Source: an uncultured Bacteroidales bacterium
GTDB taxonomy: Bacteria; Bacteroidota; Bacteroidia; Bacteroidales; UBA932
Direction of reading: 5' to 3'
DNA: 64,000 nucleotides
Assembly (NCBI GenBank): GCA_934725575.1
Contig: CAKVCK010000017.1
Location: 19,584 to 83,583 of the forward strand
A program made the position numbers and the translations under genes. Under the pieces are notes generated by a model. It was not told where the DNA came from, ran no database searches, and worked only from the letters and a program-made list of their open reading frames with translations. Below are positions 16,656-26,023 of this stretch, piece by piece (the first letter of the stretch is position 1; the number at the start of each line of letters is the position of its first letter).

Positions 16656-19297
16656 AGCCCAAGCTCGTCCTTCATCGAGCGTAGGAGGTCGAAGGCTTGG
16701 AGCGGGGTGATGTTGTTCAGATCGGCTCCGGCGAGTTTGTCGCGCAGGGATTCGAGCGTAGGGTCGTCCAGCTGGAAGAACGAGAGCTGGAGGCTGCCGT
16801 CGCTCTCAATGGTGCCGGCCTTGGTCTGCACAGGTTTCTTGATCTCGCCTTTTCTGGCGCTGACAAGGTGCTGGGAGTCATTCATCTCCAGTGCCTTCAA
16901 GGTGTTCTCGGCGCTCTGGATCACCTCTTTCGGCATCCCGGCCATCCTTGCGACGTGGATACCGAAACTGTGTGCGGTCCCGCCTTCCTTGAGCTTGCGC
17001 AGGAATATCACCTGCGAGCCTACTTCCTTCACGGCGATGTGGAAATTCCGGACCCTTGAATATATCTCCTCAAGGTCGTTAAGCTCGTGGTAGTGAGTGG
17101 CGAAGAGCGTTTTCGCACCACGACCATATTCGTGGATATATTCAACTATCGCGCGGGCGATCGACATTCCGTCGTAGGTCGAGGTGCCTCGCCCGATCTC
17201 GTCCAGAAGCACCAGCGAGCGCTCGGAAAGGTTGTGAAGGATCATCGAGGTCTCCAGCATCTCGACCATAAAGGTGGACTCGCCGCGGGAGATGTTGTCA
17301 GTCGCTCCGACCCTTGTGAATATCTTGTCGAAATATCCGATCCTGGCGCTGTCAGCCGGCACGAACGAGCCGATCTGGGCCAACAGCACGATCAAGGCCG
17401 TCTGCCTCAGCAAAGCCGACTTACCGGCCATATTCGGACCCGTCAGGATGATGATCTGCTGCTTTTTGTTGTCCAGGAATATGTCGTTTGGAACATATTC
17501 CTCACCTGCCGGCATAAGTGTCTCGATGACCGGGTGGCGGCCGGCCTTGATGTCAAGTGTCAGATCCTTGGTCATCTCCGGGCGGTTGTAGTTGTTGTCA
17601 CGGGCCAGCTGGGCGAATCCGGCCAGCACGTCCAGGCGGGCAATGATCCGGCAGTTGGTCTGGATCGCCGGGATGTTCCTCTGGATCTCGGCGACCAACT
17701 CACCGTAAATCCTTGTCTCAAGGGCGTAGATGCGGTCTTCAGCACTTAGAATCTTTTCCTCATATTCCTTGAGCTCCTGGGTGATGTAACGCTCGGCGTT
17801 TACAAGGGTCTGCTTGCGGATCCACTCCGGCGGAACCAGGTCCTTGAAGGAGTTGCGGACCTCGATGTAGTACCCGAAGACATTATTGTAACTTATTTTT
17901 AGCGAGGATATTCCTGTCCTTTCGGCCTCGGACTGCTGGAGTTTCAGAAGGTAGTCCTTCCCGCCTGAGGAGATATTCCTTAACTCATCAAGATCAGGAT
18001 CTACTCCCGAGGCTATGACCTCGCCTTTGCCAACCGCCGCTGCGGGTTCAGCTGTCATCGTCTTTAGGATGCGATCAAGCAGCTTCGAACAGTTCTTCAT
18101 CTTGCTGATGAGAGAGTCCAAAGCCTTGACTCCGTGATCTTTGCAGAGTGCGGCTATCGGCTCCATCTGCGAGAGTCCACGGCCCAGTTGCATCACCTCG
18201 CGAGGGGCGATCCTGCCTGTGGCCGCCCTGGAGATGATCCTCTCAAGGTCTCCGATGTTGCCGACATATTCCTGAACCTTGTCCAGATCCTCGCCGGCCT
18301 CAAGGAAGTGCTGTACCACATCATAGCGGCTGTTCAGCTCCTTGATGTCCATTATCGGCATCGCCAGCCAGCTTCGCAGAAGCCTTGCTCCCATCGGGGA
18401 GGAACATTTGTCAATGACACTGACCAATGACACGCCTTCACCACCGACAGAAGAATTGAATATCTCCAAGTTCCTCATCGTGAACTTGTCCATCCACACG
18501 AACTTGTCCTCGTCGATTCGGGAGATCGAGCAGATGTTCTTGAGTCCCGTGTGCTGCGTCTGCTCCAGATAGACCATCAGCGCTCCGGCCGAGCATATTC
18601 CCAATGGGTAACCGTCCACAGCGAAGCCCTTGAGAGATTCGACGTTGAACTGCTTCTTGAGCCTCTCGACGGCGGCATCATAGACGAATGCCCATTCCTC
18701 GACAGTGGAGATGTAGAGATTGTCCCCGTACTTTTCCTTGACACCTTTCTCGTACCCCCTCTGGACAACTATCTCCTTAGGATTCAGGGAGGCGATCAGG
18801 GTTCCGATGTAGTCCAGCGATCCTTGAGCCACCTGAAATGAGCCCGTGGAGACATCCAGGAAGGCGGCTCCGCACTGGTCCTTGTCGAAAGCCAGGCCGG
18901 CGAGGAAGTTGTTCTCTTTCTGGTCAAGCAGCTGGTCGTTGAACGCCACGCCTGGGGTAACCAGTTCTGTCACACCTCTTTTGACCAGTTTCTTGGCGAA
19001 TTTCGGATCCTCCAGCTGGTCGCAGACGGCCACTTTGTAGCCTGCCCGGACAAGTTTGGGAAGATAGACATCTATGGCGTGGTGCGGGAATCCGGCCATC
19101 TCGATGTAGCCCTTGTCCCCGTTGGATTTCTTGGTCTGGACGATGCCAAGAACCTTGCTGACCAGCACTGCGTCGTCAGAATAGGACTCGTAGAAGTCAC
19201 CCACCCTGTAAAGCAGCACCGCCTCCGGATGCTGGGCTTTCACAGAGAAAAACTGTTTGATCAGCGGAGTGTCCTCCAGTACCTTACCTTTCGCCAT
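16652..19297 (-). CDS. mutS: DNA mismatch repair protein MutS
   Basis: This 881-residue MutS has the mismatch-reading motif GDFYESY with Phe35 and Glu37, the connector, lever and clamp domains, and an ATPase with Walker A GPNMAGKS at 620-627 and LLDEIGRGTS at about 697-706. The C-terminal THYHELNDL and GGTAHSFGIHVARMAG segments are also present. It recognises base mismatches and short loops and recruits MutL. The second Gly of the Walker A core is Ala, which I believe is common in Bacteroidetes. The gene is unusually dense in the GAATAT hexamer (about 14 copies). It is convergent with nhaA and overlaps it by 4 bases at the stop. Confidence 0.97.
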   Translation of the reverse strand: MAKGKVLEDTPLIKQFFSVKAQHPEAVLLYRVGDFYESYSDDAVLVSKVLGIVQTKKSNGDKGYIEMAGFPHHAIDVYLPKLVRAGYKVAVCDQLEDPKFAKKLVKRGVTELVTPGVAFNDQLLDQKENNFLAGLAFDKDQCGAAFLDVSTGSFQVAQGSLDYIGTLIASLNPKEIVVQRGYEKGVKEKYGDNLYISTVEEWAFVYDAAVERLKKQFNVESLKGFAVDGYPLGICSAGALMVYLEQTQHTGLKNICSISRIDEDKFVWMDKFTMRNLEIFNSSVGGEGVSLVSVIDKCSSPMGARLLRSWLAMPIMDIKELNSRYDVVQHFLEAGEDLDKVQEYVGNIGDLERIISRAATGRIAPREVMQLGRGLSQMEPIAALCKDHGVKALDSLISKMKNCSKLLDRILKTMTAEPAAAVGKGEVIASGVDPDLDELRNISSGGKDYLLKLQQSEAERTGISSLKISYNNVFGYYIEVRNSFKDLVPPEWIRKQTLVNAERYITQELKEYEEKILSAEDRIYALETRIYGELVAEIQRNIPAIQTNCRIIARLDVLAGFAQLARDNNYNRPEMTKDLTLDIKAGRHPVIETLMPAGEEYVPNDIFLDNKKQQIIILTGPNMAGKSALLRQTALIVLLAQIGSFVPADSARIGYFDKIFTRVGATDNISRGESTFMVEMLETSMILHNLSERSLVLLDEIGRGTSTYDGMSIARAIVEYIHEYGRGAKTLFATHYHELNDLEEIYSRVRNFHIAVKEVGSQVIFLRKLKEGGTAHSFGIHVARMAGMPKEVIQSAENTLKALEMNDSQHLVSARKGEIKKPVQTKAGTIESDGSLQLSFFQLDDPTLESLRDKLAGADLNNITPLQAFDLLRSMKDELGL

Positions 19298-19363
19298 ATC
19301 AATGTCTTATGATTGTTCTAAACAAAAAAGCAGACGCAGAATCCCCCCGCACCCGCAAGATTA

Positions 19364-19371
19364 CAAATTTA
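19364..19371 (-). promoter_or_regulatory. Possible promoter -7 element of mutS
   Basis: The minus strand reads TAAATTTG, matching TAnnTTTG, 67 bases upstream of the mutS ATG. The nearest -33-like TTGG (19395-19398) is about 23 bases away, so the match is partial. The 339-base spacer 19298-19636 otherwise holds only the butyrate kinase promoter region and no ORF I can support. Confidence 0.45.
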
Positions 19372-19603
19372 CAAAAAACTTAAGGAACTATACACCAATT
19401 GATCAAGAAGATGTTTTGATTTATCCAGCGAGAGGCCGTTTGGGTGGGGCAAAGTGTCTCCCGGATCCTTCATCGAGTCGATGGCTGTTGGGTAAGGTGA
19501 CGGGATTTCACCAACATATTCATTATTTCGCAACTAATTTTGGGTGTTGGCGGATGGGGAGGGGTGGTTGCCACTTTTTTTTCGCAGTGTCCGGGCATTC
19601 GGG

Positions 19604-19611
19604 TAAATTTG
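19604..19611 (+). promoter_or_regulatory. Promoter -7 element of the butyrate kinase gene
   Basis: TAAATTTG matches the consensus and lies 25 bases before the ATG at 19637. A T-rich TTTTCG ending at 19584 stands at the proper 19-base distance for the -33 region. The leader would be about 20 bases. Confidence 0.6.
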
Positions 19612-19636
19612 TCTGAGTATATAAACGAAATGGCAG

Positions 19637-20791
19637 ATGGCTGAGCAAAAAGGAAGAATACTGGCGATTGACACAGGGTCCACCTCGACGAAGATAGGGT
19701 ACTTTGTGGACGGGGAACTGGCGTTTGAAGAGAACCTTTCCCATTGTGCGGAAGACTTGGCGGGGTTCAAGGATGTGATGGAGCAGGACACGCTGCGGCG
19801 GGATGATGTGCGAATATTTATGCGTGGGAAAGGGATTCACGCTCAAGATATTGACATCATAATGGCGCGCGGCGGACTTTTCTACCCGGTGGTCACGGGA
19901 ATATATTCGGTGAACGAGGATATGCGTGAGGTGCTGCGCGGCTGCAAGTATGGACGGCACGCGTGCAACCTAAGCGCGATCATCGCTGACGATCTTGCCA
20001 GGGAGGTGACCGAGAAGAACGCGGCAAGAGGGGTGGAAATGCCTTTCGGGCCTTGCCGGGCGTACATCGCTGATCCGCCGATGGCTGACGAGATGCTGCC
20101 GGAATGTCGTGTGGGAGGTCTGCCGGAGTTCCAGCGCAGGCCGTTTTTCCACGCACTCAACTCCAGGGCTGTCGTGAGGCGTTACCTCCGGGAGCACGGA
20201 CATATTCAAAATGACATCACCGCCATTGTGGCTCACATAGGAGGCGGCATCACCGTGACGCTTCACAGAAACGGGAAGGTGATTGACTCGAACAATGGTG
20301 TCGGAGGAGACGGGCCATTCACTCCGGAAAGAGTGGGTTCCTGCCCTGGCTTCCAATTGGTTGACCTCTGCTTCAGCGGGGAATATACCAAAGCGGAGAT
20401 CAAGAAGAAGCTTATGGGACACGGAGGAGCGGTGGCGTTCTTCGGCACGAATGACCTCAAGGAGATTGTCCGCAGAGGCGAGGACGGAGATGTCAGGGCG
20501 AAAGTCTGGATGGAGGCCTTTGTCTTGAATATCGCCAAATATATCGCTTCCGAGGCTGCCGATGTCTTCGGCAAGGTGGATGTGATCTTGCTGACAGGGG
20601 GTGGCGCATACGGGCGTGATATCGTGGAGGGAATCCGTCAAAGGGTCGGCTTCATCGCCCCCGTTGAGGTTTATCCCGGTGAGTTTGAGCTTCTAAGCCT
20701 CGCCGAGCACGGCTACAATATCCTTTCCGGTGACGCCAAGATTCTGTCATACGACAAAAATGCCCCTGAACCTGATCCGTTCAGAGGCTGA
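19637..20791 (+). CDS. buk: Butyrate kinase family acyl kinase
   Basis: This 384-residue member of the acetate/butyrate kinase family begins ILAIDTGSTSTKIGYFVDG (phosphate-1 motif) and has MARGGLFYPVVTGIYSVNEDM. Later come the HIGGGITVTLHRNGKVIDSN segment and a C-terminal adenosine motif VILLTGGGAYG. It matches butyrate kinases rather than acetate kinases, interconverting acyl-phosphate plus ADP and acyl-acid plus ATP. An ATG at 19630 is in another frame and stops at once, so 19637 is the start. The usual partner, phosphate butyryltransferase (ptb), is not beside it. Branched-chain acyl phosphates are a possible substrate. The convergent GH92 stop lies 36 bases away, with no clear terminator between. 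Confidence 0.9.
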   Translation: MAEQKGRILAIDTGSTSTKIGYFVDGELAFEENLSHCAEDLAGFKDVMEQDTLRRDDVRIFMRGKGIHAQDIDIIMARGGLFYPVVTGIYSVNEDMREVLRGCKYGRHACNLSAIIADDLAREVTEKNAARGVEMPFGPCRAYIADPPMADEMLPECRVGGLPEFQRRPFFHALNSRAVVRRYLREHGHIQNDITAIVAHIGGGITVTLHRNGKVIDSNNGVGGDGPFTPERVGSCPGFQLVDLCFSGEYTKAEIKKKLMGHGGAVAFFGTNDLKEIVRRGEDGDVRAKVWMEAFVLNIAKYIASEAADVFGKVDVILLTGGGAYGRDIVEGIRQRVGFIAPVEVYPGEFELLSLAEHGYNILSGDAKILSYDKNAPEPDPFRG

Positions 20792-20827
20792 TATATTCAA
20801 AAACTTGAATGGTTCAGGCAAGGCTGA

Positions 20828-23062
20828 CTATGCGGCTGGTTTCTTGAAGCAGCCTTTGACCGGCTTGCGAGACATTACGAAGTGGAGCTTAGCTCCGTCC
20901 TTGATGTCTGAATATCTGACGACAGGGGAGTCGAGACGCTTGCCGTTGAGGTAGGCGGCCTTGATGTAAACAGCGTCCTTGCTCCAACCTTCAGTCGTCA
21001 TCTCCAGCGTTCCGCCGTCCGATAACCTGACTTTCAGTCCCTTGACACACGGAGAACCGATGTAATATTCATCAGACCCGGGGCAGAACGGATAGAATCC
21101 AAGGCAGTTGAAAATGTACCAGGCGGACATCTGGCCACAGTCGTCGTTGCCGCTCAGCGAGCCGGGGTCGTTGCCGTAGAAATTGTCGGCCACATAGCGC
21201 ACCCATTTCTGGCACTTCCAAGGCTCGCCGAACCAGTCGTACAGGTAGGTGACGTGGTGGCAAGGCTCGTTGCCGTGCCAGTAGCCTCCGATGCGCCCCC
21301 AGATGTCGTGCGCTCCGGGAATATCCTCGGGCAGCTCGATGGTGAAGAGGCTGTCCAGACGGCTCAGCAGCAACTTCCTGCCGGCTCTCTCGACATATCC
21401 TCTGAAATCGTGTGGCACTGTCCACGTGTACTGCATCGTGAATCCCTCCGTGATGTCACCCCAGCCGTGGACGGAGTTCGGACCCTGGTAGGCGATAGGG
21501 GCGAACGGATCGCGCCAGTTCCCATTGGAATCCTTTCCGCGCATATACCCGGTCTCCGGGTCGATGAGATTCTTGTAGTTCATCGAACGGCCCAGGAAGA
21601 ACTCGTAGTCCTCCTCGTGCCCGAGAAGCTTGGCCGCCTGGGCTATGCACCAATCATCGTAGGCATATTCAAGTGTCTTTGAGACAGATTCTTTCTCCTT
21701 GTCGAACGGCACGTAGCCGAGGGTGGTATATTCAGGAATACAGTCGTAGTGAGGGTTCGTGGCGGTGGTTTTCATCGCCTGGAAGGCGCGCTCGTAGTCG
21801 AAGCCCTTCACTCCCTTGAGCATCATATCTGCCAGCACCGAGCAGGCGTGGTAGCCGATCATACACCAGGTCTCGCCGCCGTAGAACGACCAGATCGGGA
21901 GCATCTTCTCAGCGCTCTTGTCGAAGTGCGCGAGCATCGAGTTGGCGATGTCGGCCTGAAGCGGCTTGTTGACGAGGTTGAGAAGCGGGTGAAATGCCCT
22001 GTAAGTGTCCCAAAGCGAGAATGTTGTGACGTTTGTGAAGCCATCGGCCTTCCCGATCGTGCCGTCGTGCTCACGAAAGCGTCCGTCAGCGTCTTCGAAG
22101 AGGAACGGATGCAGGGCGGTGCGGTAAACGCTTGTGTAGAACGTCTCTCTCAGCGCCTTGTCATCGGAATCCAACTCGTACTTCCCAAGTTCTTTCTCCC
22201 AAAGATCCTCGGCCTCGGCTCTCACTGCAGCGAAGTCTTTGCCTTCCAGTTCCTTGAGGTTGTTCAAAGCGCCGTCTGTCCCTACAGCAGACACAGCGAC
22301 ATCTATGAATATGCTCTCGTCTTTCCCGGTCTTGAACCTTGCGACGGCTTTCAGCTTTTGCCCCCAGGCCTCAAGCGAACTGCGGAAACGCTTGGTGTTG
22401 TAGATGACCGGTTGCCCGTCCTGGAATATGTTGAACTCCTCGATCGGCCTTGAGAACCTGGCTATAAAATAGACGTAACGTCCTGGATTCCACCCGTTGA
22501 CGACCTTGCTGCCGATGATCGTGCGCTCGTCCAGCAGGCGTACCGTGGACCAGAGGCAATCCCATTTGAGGGTGTGGTCAAGGTCGATCATCACGAACGA
22601 GCTGTCCGACTGCGGGAATGTGAACTTGAATATTCCGCTCCGCTGTGCGGCTGTCATCTCGGCCTTCACTCCGTAGTCCTTAAGGATGACTCCGTAGTAC
22701 CCCGGCTTGCCCCATTCCTGAGAGTGGTCGAAGGTTGACGGTTCCATTCTCGATCCTGTTCCCGGCAGGAAGAGGAAATCACCCATATCCGGGATTCCGG
22801 TTCCGCTTAGGTGCGTGAGGCTGAATCCCTGGATGAACGGCTTGGAGTACTTGTACCCCGCCGCGCAGTCATAGTCCTTGTCATCGCAGTCCGGGCTGAT
22901 CTGGATCCCGCCGAACGGTACCTGCGGTCCCGGGTACACGTTCCCGAAACCGTCCGTGCCCACGAAAACGTTCACGTCATCGATCAGTTTCCCTTCCGCG
23001 GCCGCACAAACAGAAAACCCGCACAGCACCGCCATTCCAAAAAAGATTCTCCGAATATTCAT
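20828..23062 (-). CDS. GH92 family alpha-mannosidase, exported
   Basis: The frame is open to 23113, but the ATG at 23062 places a good Sec signal peptide (MNIRRIFFGMAVLCGFSVCAAA) at the N-terminus, giving 744 residues. The GH92 pattern is clear: DDVNVFVGTDGFGNVYPG near the start, PFGGIQISPDCD, LTHLSGTGIPDMGDFL, and the conserved GNDDCGQMSAWYIFN plus YPFCPGSDEY near the end. GH92 enzymes are calcium-dependent exo-alpha-mannosidases, mostly alpha-1,2, acting on N-glycans and mannans in the periplasm or at the surface. No SusC/SusD pair is adjacent; it stands alone between buk and an unrecognised gene. A second GH92 lies at 43524-45863. Confidence 0.93.
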   Translation of the reverse strand: MNIRRIFFGMAVLCGFSVCAAAEGKLIDDVNVFVGTDGFGNVYPGPQVPFGGIQISPDCDDKDYDCAAGYKYSKPFIQGFSLTHLSGTGIPDMGDFLFLPGTGSRMEPSTFDHSQEWGKPGYYGVILKDYGVKAEMTAAQRSGIFKFTFPQSDSSFVMIDLDHTLKWDCLWSTVRLLDERTIIGSKVVNGWNPGRYVYFIARFSRPIEEFNIFQDGQPVIYNTKRFRSSLEAWGQKLKAVARFKTGKDESIFIDVAVSAVGTDGALNNLKELEGKDFAAVRAEAEDLWEKELGKYELDSDDKALRETFYTSVYRTALHPFLFEDADGRFREHDGTIGKADGFTNVTTFSLWDTYRAFHPLLNLVNKPLQADIANSMLAHFDKSAEKMLPIWSFYGGETWCMIGYHACSVLADMMLKGVKGFDYERAFQAMKTTATNPHYDCIPEYTTLGYVPFDKEKESVSKTLEYAYDDWCIAQAAKLLGHEEDYEFFLGRSMNYKNLIDPETGYMRGKDSNGNWRDPFAPIAYQGPNSVHGWGDITEGFTMQYTWTVPHDFRGYVERAGRKLLLSRLDSLFTIELPEDIPGAHDIWGRIGGYWHGNEPCHHVTYLYDWFGEPWKCQKWVRYVADNFYGNDPGSLSGNDDCGQMSAWYIFNCLGFYPFCPGSDEYYIGSPCVKGLKVRLSDGGTLEMTTEGWSKDAVYIKAAYLNGKRLDSPVVRYSDIKDGAKLHFVMSRKPVKGCFKKPAA

Positions 23063-23288
23063 AATCCATCCATTTTTCATTTTCCCCGTAAAGTTACCGA
23101 ATATTTCAAACAATTCAAGCGATTCCTTAACCGCCTATTATTGAATATATTCGTAAATCCTGCCAGTCATATTCAGAGGGCAGCGTTTCGTAACTCGTTG
23201 CCGCTTAATCGGTGGATTTCCATCCTTTGATATTCATCAATTTGCGGAATCGTGCTGGCTCATTGGTCATAAAATCTGCTAATTATCG

Positions 23289-23296
23289 TATCTTTA
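23289..23296 (+). promoter_or_regulatory. Weak promoter-like element before the 496-residue protein gene
   Basis: TATCTTTA is one base from the -7 consensus and lies 16 bases before the ATG at 23313. A TTG at 23263-23265 is 23 bases upstream, longer than ideal. The surrounding spacer 23063-23312 contains at least five GAATAT/ATATTC hexamers. Confidence 0.35.
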
Positions 23297-23312
23297 CGGA
23301 AATATTCAGAAA

Positions 23313-24803
23313 ATGGCAAAGAAGAAAAAGAACGCGAAACAGCAGACGTTCCTTTCTCCGGAACAGTATGTAAGAGAGAAGGCAAGAACCTTGGAGATAG
23401 GAGATTGCTTCATCAATGAAGATTACGATGAATTTGGTTTAGGCCACATTGTGGTGACCAGGCTGCACAAGGGTGGCAGGAAAACCATCGGGGTCTATCT
23501 TGTTGATAAATACTGCCTTGGAGTGAAGGATGCTTTCTATCGGCTGAGAATGGATGATGTTGACTATAAGGATTTTATCCAAACTATGAGTAGGGAATAT
23601 CATCTGAAGAAAATCTCCTACAACGAGGCGCACAACCTTATCTATGGCGCGATCGAATTCGCCGATGAGGCCGGGATAGCACCTTGCAAGGATTTCGCCT
23701 TGGCCAAATATATTCTTGAAGAAGACACCGAGGCCATTCCATTGATTGAATATGAATATGGAAAGGATGGGAAGCATCTGCTTGTTGTCGGCAGCCAGAA
23801 AGAGGCCGACCGATATCTTCCGGCATTGAGGGCTAATCTTGGGGCGAAGTTCAATTACATAATTGAAGACAACCCGTTTGCCGCTCCAGAAGACGAGGAG
23901 GAGGAAGGTGAAGAAGACCTCTTCGGAAAGGATTTCATCCAGAGACTATCTGATTTTCAGAAAAAGCGCAAGGATGCGATGAGATGGGACCAGCCATATT
24001 CGTACAAACATCCTCAATATCCGGTGGTTTTAGACGTGGAGAATCCATCCCTTCTCCAAATCATTTCCGACCCTGGCAATATGTGTCTGTCAGACGCTCA
24101 GGTGGATGAAATCCTTTCGCTGCCTCACGACAGCCTAAGAAGAGATCTTGAGAAGATTCTTCTATTCAACATCGGTCTGTCCTGCGATGGTATTCCGGAG
24201 GAAATGTCATCCAAGCCGTTCGCAGGTGTGATCGGCCACTGCGTAATGCTGCTTGGTGAGGTAGGTAACGATTCTTCCAGTCTGAACGCCGTGCTGGAGC
24301 TCCTCAGGCAGAATGATGACTTTTTGGACTATCACATTGCGGACAGTTCAATGGAAATCATCGTCCCGACAATTTATAACTTGGCGAAAAACAAACTCGA
24401 TGCTTTGATGGATTTTATGAAGGAAACCGGTCTGGCTAATTTCTGGAAATTCACTGTCGTCAACGCTGTCGTGCAAATCTCATTCTTTGAGCCGGACAGG
24501 AGGCCTGAAGTCGTCGCTTGGTTCGAGAGGTTGCTCACGGCTATCAACAGGGATTTTCCTTCGGCGACTTACACCGATGCAATGCTCAATGGCCTTATCG
24601 TAAGTGATCTTATCAAGATTGACGCGACCGAGCTTATGTCTGAGATCAAGACAATGTATGACAATGGTTTCGTGGACCTTATGGCTCTCGGGGACTTTGC
24701 GGAAGTGGAAAAAGCGATGATCAAGAAAGGGCACTCGCCTTCATTAGAAATCAAACAGGACATAAAGAAACGTTACGGTCTGCTACGCAAATGCGTGGAG
24801 TAA
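23313..24803 (+). CDS. Unrecognised 496-residue cytoplasmic protein
   Basis: I do not recognise a named function. The protein has a lysine-rich start (MAKKKKNAKQQ) and no signal peptide or membrane segment. An N-terminal domain of about 160 residues contains NEDYDEFGLGHIVVTRLHKGG, YLVDKYCLGVKDAFYRLR and YNEAHNLIYGAIEFADEAG, then PCKDFALAKYILEEDTE. This block looks like a conserved module found in bacterial proteins of unknown role. A strongly acidic linker follows (about 190-205, EDEEEEGEEDLFG), then a helical C-terminal half of about 270 residues. It is a single-gene unit with ordinary codon use. A DNA- or RNA-associated role is possible but only a guess. Confidence 0.8.
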   Translation: MAKKKKNAKQQTFLSPEQYVREKARTLEIGDCFINEDYDEFGLGHIVVTRLHKGGRKTIGVYLVDKYCLGVKDAFYRLRMDDVDYKDFIQTMSREYHLKKISYNEAHNLIYGAIEFADEAGIAPCKDFALAKYILEEDTEAIPLIEYEYGKDGKHLLVVGSQKEADRYLPALRANLGAKFNYIIEDNPFAAPEDEEEEGEEDLFGKDFIQRLSDFQKKRKDAMRWDQPYSYKHPQYPVVLDVENPSLLQIISDPGNMCLSDAQVDEILSLPHDSLRRDLEKILLFNIGLSCDGIPEEMSSKPFAGVIGHCVMLLGEVGNDSSSLNAVLELLRQNDDFLDYHIADSSMEIIVPTIYNLAKNKLDALMDFMKETGLANFWKFTVVNAVVQISFFEPDRRPEVVAWFERLLTAINRDFPSATYTDAMLNGLIVSDLIKIDATELMSEIKTMYDNGFVDLMALGDFAEVEKAMIKKGHSPSLEIKQDIKKRYGLLRKCVE

Positions 24804-24837
24804 CATCCGCAAATGTATAAGGCCATATCATAGGACG

Positions 24838-24870
24838 CAATCCGTGAACCACGACTGGGCTCACGGATTG
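24838..24870. terminator. Hairpin between convergent genes, terminator-like without T run
   Basis: CAATCCGTGA (24838-24847) and TCACGGATTG (24861-24870) form a perfect 10-base-pair stem with a 13-base loop between the convergent genes at 23313 and 24883. Neither side has a T tract, so it may be a weak or factor-assisted terminator. Confidence 0.5.
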
Positions 24871-24882
24871 CTGTGTATTGCG

Positions 24883-25842
24883 CTACTCAGATCTAGCGAA
24901 CGAAGCGATTGTTCCTTTGTCAACCCCCGTGCAGTTGATAATAACATCAATCGGTGTTCCTGCCTCGAAAAGTTTTCTTGCGATAGAGAGTTTTGCTTGC
25001 TCGCGTCCTTGCTCACGTCCTTGCTCCAGACCTTGCTCCAGGCCTTCCTGAAGTCCCTTTTTCAAGCCCTCTTCCAAGCCCTTGCGCACGGCATATTCCC
25101 GCTGTGCCTGAATGTCCCACTCGTTCATCTTGTCAATCTCGTATTTAAGTTTCTTCACCTTGTCAAACGCCGCCACCTCACACGCCTCGGCCAGTCTTCT
25201 GGAGATACCTCCGTTCTCCTCGATCCACTCAGGGATCTTCTGAAAGCCTCCGCTGTTCCTGAATATGTAGAACAGCCTGTCGAACTCCGTCACGCACTCC
25301 TCCAGCGTCTTGGTGAACAGTGTCATCTCCACAAAGATAACACTAATTGTCTGATCCGCAACCATTCCGGTGCGTTTTTCGGTAAACTGCCAGTAAGAGA
25401 TGAAGTGGTCGGTGTCCCACAGGGACTCGTCATCGTGCCTCAGGCGGTAGTTAAGGAACGACACCACGTAGACAGGGTGCAACCCCATATACCGCTCTCC
25501 ATCTGACAACTCCAGATGATAGAGTCCGGAGGCGTAGTAAACACATCTCTCGAAGAAGTAGTCCTCCGGATCCGCCTGCATCTCCACGACGAACGTCCTG
25601 TCGTCCTTGTCCACGCATACCAAATCCAGCACCGTCTTCTTCCCATAGGTGACATCCCTTTGCTGCTCGCGGTCGGAATATTCCTTGATGTCCTCGATCC
25701 TGGCCTCAGGGGGTAGAATAAGGTTCAGCACCCCGATGAGGATGTCCTTGTTGTTCCTGTCCGCGAACACGGCCTTGAATCCCACATCGCTCCGCAGGTT
25801 GACGAACGGAGCGAGCTTCTGTCTCTTTTCATAACTGTCCAT
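24883..25842 (-). CDS. Rpn family PD-(D/E)XK nuclease (transposase-like)
   Basis: The frame opens at a TTG (25851), but the ATG at 25842 is the more likely start, giving 319 residues. The N-terminus has the family hallmark LRSDVGFKAVF. The nuclease core shows LDLVCVDKDDRTFVVEMQAD, with the Asp and the E-x-Q that make up the PD-(D/E)XK site in this group. The C-terminus carries a run of EGL/EQGR units (about residues 262-295), a coiled repeat usual in these proteins. They are annotated as recombination-promoting nucleases or PDDEXK transposase-family proteins and are often multicopy in Bacteroidetes. The C-terminal repeat makes slippage variation plausible. A fragment of a relative lies at 45983-46273. 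Confidence 0.88.
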   Translation of the reverse strand: MDSYEKRQKLAPFVNLRSDVGFKAVFADRNNKDILIGVLNLILPPEARIEDIKEYSDREQQRDVTYGKKTVLDLVCVDKDDRTFVVEMQADPEDYFFERCVYYASGLYHLELSDGERYMGLHPVYVVSFLNYRLRHDDESLWDTDHFISYWQFTEKRTGMVADQTISVIFVEMTLFTKTLEECVTEFDRLFYIFRNSGGFQKIPEWIEENGGISRRLAEACEVAAFDKVKKLKYEIDKMNEWDIQAQREYAVRKGLEEGLKKGLQEGLEQGLEQGREQGREQAKLSIARKLFEAGTPIDVIINCTGVDKGTIASFARSE

Positions 25843-26023
25843 AATGTCCAAATTTTAAACAAACATTTGAACTGCAATAATATGCACAAAAAACGTAAAT
25901 GATGAAAAGAAACAGAAAATCCGTCTTAAGAAACAGAAATATTTTTTCTTATGATCAGCGAATATGCTGATTAGTGAATATGCTGAAGCCACAGATGGCA
26001 CTACAATGAGATCGCGTCGCCAG

